From contig PLYB01000123.1 of the NCBI GenBank assembly GCA_003151655.1, forward strand, positions 1 through 24,929: a stretch of 24,929 bases of DNA, read 5' to 3'. How positions within the stretch are numbered: the first letter of the stretch is position 1; each line of letters starts with the position of its first letter. Shown in pieces: positions 23,676-24,929 of this stretch. Below the pieces are notes generated by a model. It was not told where the DNA came from. It searched no databases and saw only the letters and a list, made by a program, of their open reading frames with translations. This DNA comes from Gallionellaceae bacterium. GTDB lineage: Bacteria > Pseudomonadota > Gammaproteobacteria > Burkholderiales > Gallionellaceae. Both the position numbers and the translations under genes were made by a program.

Positions 23676-24695
23676 ATGAGTCACCAAGGTAAAGACAGCA
23701 AACTGATTTTTGCATTGAACAATCTTGATTCCATGCCTGCCATGCCGGAAATTGCACGCAAACTGCTAGCATTAAAACTGGACACTGAAGCAGGCGAAAG
23801 GCAGATGCTTCTTCTGATAGAGCAGGATCCACAACTCTCCGCCAGAATAGTCGGGATGGCAAATTCCACCGTCATGGGGTCGGGACGTAGAACAAGCTCC
23901 ATTCACGATGCCACTATTTTCCTTGGCTTGAATACTCTAAAGTCAGTGGCCATCGGCATGGCACTCATGACTAAAATATCCCATAAAGCAACGAAATATT
24001 TCGACCCGCATTATTTATGGAAACACAGCGTAACTGTCGCTATCGTAATGAATCTGCTTACCCAGGCCATGCCGGAGCGGATCCGCCCGAATGAAAGCCA
24101 AACCTTTCTCACCGGCTTGCTACATGACATCGGCTTGATGGTTTTGCATCACTTTGATCATGAAGCTAGCGATGAATTGCATCATCAATTGCTATTACAA
24201 CCCAAACGCCCGATATGTGAAATCGAGATGGAACTGTTCGGCATTACGCATAATTTTATCGGCGCGGAACTGGCCAGTCATTGGCATTTACCGCCAGAAA
24301 TTATTGAAGCGGTGGGATTGCATCATTCTCCCCGCAGCAATTATTTTTCCCTCTCAAACTCCTTGGCCAAGATGGTCAACATTGCCGAAAGACTAACGCC
24401 AGATTTCGGAATAGCTGAACACACAAATAATTCTATCAGCGACAACGAGTGGGGCGACTTGGGTATTGATGTAGCGAAGACTGACGATTTAATTTCTTTA
24501 GTCAATGAAATGGCGATGCAGGTAGCGCAGCTACCGGAAACGTTTGAGGTATTACAGCACGCGAAAATTCAAATTGATGCGCCCCCTATTGCTCAGCCGA
24601 CGTTGCCGCATGCAGTTAGCAATGTTGACCAACCTGCGGATATTGGACCATTAAGAACCTGGCTTGCATGGCTAGGCAAAGTGTTACGGCGGTGA
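23676..24695 (+). CDS. HDOD-domain signalling protein
   Basis: HDOD domains are HD-related modules, usually without nucleotide hydrolysis, found in bacterial signalling and motility regulators. The domain spans about residues 10-220: the entry motif MPAMPEIARKLL (20-31), DPQLSARIVGMANS (51-64), and LHDIG (149-153) with His150 and Asp151 kept. The segment HHSPRSN follows. The C-terminal 60 residues (about 280-339) look like a Pro-rich linker plus a short tail ending LRTWLAWLGKVLRR, a possible amphipathic anchor. AGGGA lies six bases before the ATG. There is no fused receiver or GGDEF domain, so its partner is unknown. It is the last complete gene before the IS at the right edge. Confidence 0.9.
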   Translation: MSHQGKDSKLIFALNNLDSMPAMPEIARKLLALKLDTEAGERQMLLLIEQDPQLSARIVGMANSTVMGSGRRTSSIHDATIFLGLNTLKSVAIGMALMTKISHKATKYFDPHYLWKHSVTVAIVMNLLTQAMPERIRPNESQTFLTGLLHDIGLMVLHHFDHEASDELHHQLLLQPKRPICEIEMELFGITHNFIGAELASHWHLPPEIIEAVGLHHSPRSNYFSLSNSLAKMVNIAERLTPDFGIAEHTNNSISDNEWGDLGIDVAKTDDLISLVNEMAMQVAQLPETFEVLQHAKIQIDAPPIAQPTLPHAVSNVDQPADIGPLRTWLAWLGKVLRR

Positions 24696-24788
24696 AATCC
24701 GCAATTTAAAACAGATGTTTTTCACTGGCCGCCCTACATCCGACAGCGGTCATAAAATCGCGATAGAATAAGCAGCGTGACAGGCAAC

Positions 24789-24929
24789 CACCGGCCCAGA
24801 GTGTGTAAAAACGCAGTGTAATTTGTACACCAAGCGCCAAGTGAAACGTTATTGGAAGTATCTGGTAATTGTGGGAGTTTGCACATGAAGCGATTCATTC
24901 AAGGCGAAGACAGAACTCAGGTAACGATG
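24789..24929 (+). mobile_element. Left part of an IS1182-like insertion sequence (truncated by the window)
   Basis: It begins with the terminal sequence shared, inverted, with positions 1-28, and continues past a small palindrome (GTGTA at 24816-24820, TACAC at 24826-24830) to a transposase start at 24885. The rest lies outside the window. The family is assigned from the transposase N terminus only. Confidence 0.7.
24885..24929 (+). CDS. Transposase, IS1182-like, N-terminal fragment (cut by window edge)
   Basis: Only 15 codons are present (MKRFIQGEDRTQVTM). The MKRFI-x-GEDR-x-Q start is, from memory, typical of IS1182-family DDE transposases. It has the expected distance, about 95 bases, from the IS end. 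It is incomplete because the window stops, so nothing can be said about its integrity. Confidence 0.6.
   Translation, partial: MKRFIQGEDRTQVTM

Noticed and set aside
24708..24721. Palindrome AAAACAGATGTTTT after the HDOD gene as a terminator
   Set aside because: The stem is entirely A/T-rich and too weak, with only a two-base loop.

Overview
The window reads as a chromosomal segment of a motile Gram-negative bacterium, most likely a betaproteobacterium. A Nitrosomonadales/Gallionellaceae-like organism is my guess from the protein sequences, and I cannot test it here. Its core is a nearly complete set of flagellar basal-body, switch and export genes. Signalling and accessory genes lie on both sides, and ends of the same insertion-sequence family appear at both window edges.

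Positions 1-3233: a 28-base IS end at the extreme left; a leftward Ser/Thr protein kinase with a C-terminal cyclic-nucleotide-binding (cNMP) domain; then, divergently, a secreted formylglycine-generating-enzyme-like (SUMF1) protein that lacks the catalytic cysteines, overlapping a second stand-alone cNMP-binding protein. I infer one signalling module.

Positions 3234-15306: the flagellar block. fliF, G, H, I, J, K, L, M, N, O, P, Q and R all run leftward, mostly with short overlaps. fliE runs rightward from the other side of the fliF promoter region, the same layout as in enteric bacteria. FliF forms the MS ring, FliG/M/N the switch, FliH/I/J the export ATPase, FliK sets hook length, FliL sits at the stator, and FliO/P/Q/R build the export gate. 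Only the fliP-fliQ, fliQ-fliR and fliK-fliL junctions are loose. The first two carry repeats, including a REP doublet, and the third carries a palindrome. fliL contains a ten-base homopolymer and an Ala/Pro insertion; fliK contains four 18-residue repeats.

Positions 15307-19527: a REP-like hairpin and then two translationally coupled genes of unassigned pathway. The first is an 877-residue fusion of a group II PLP-dependent decarboxylase to an ATP-grasp ligase-like domain. The second is another fold-type-I PLP enzyme. This pair is the best candidate for an undescribed biosynthetic system in the window.

Positions 19528-24929: a leftward conserved-looking membrane protein with clustered cysteines, a Lon-family protease with an atypical P-loop, a short leftward hypothetical gene, about 550 bases with no convincing gene, an HDOD signalling protein, and the start of an IS with the first 15 codons of an IS1182-like transposase. 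The matching IS ends suggest either a genuinely IS-bracketed region or an assembly contig broken at repeats.
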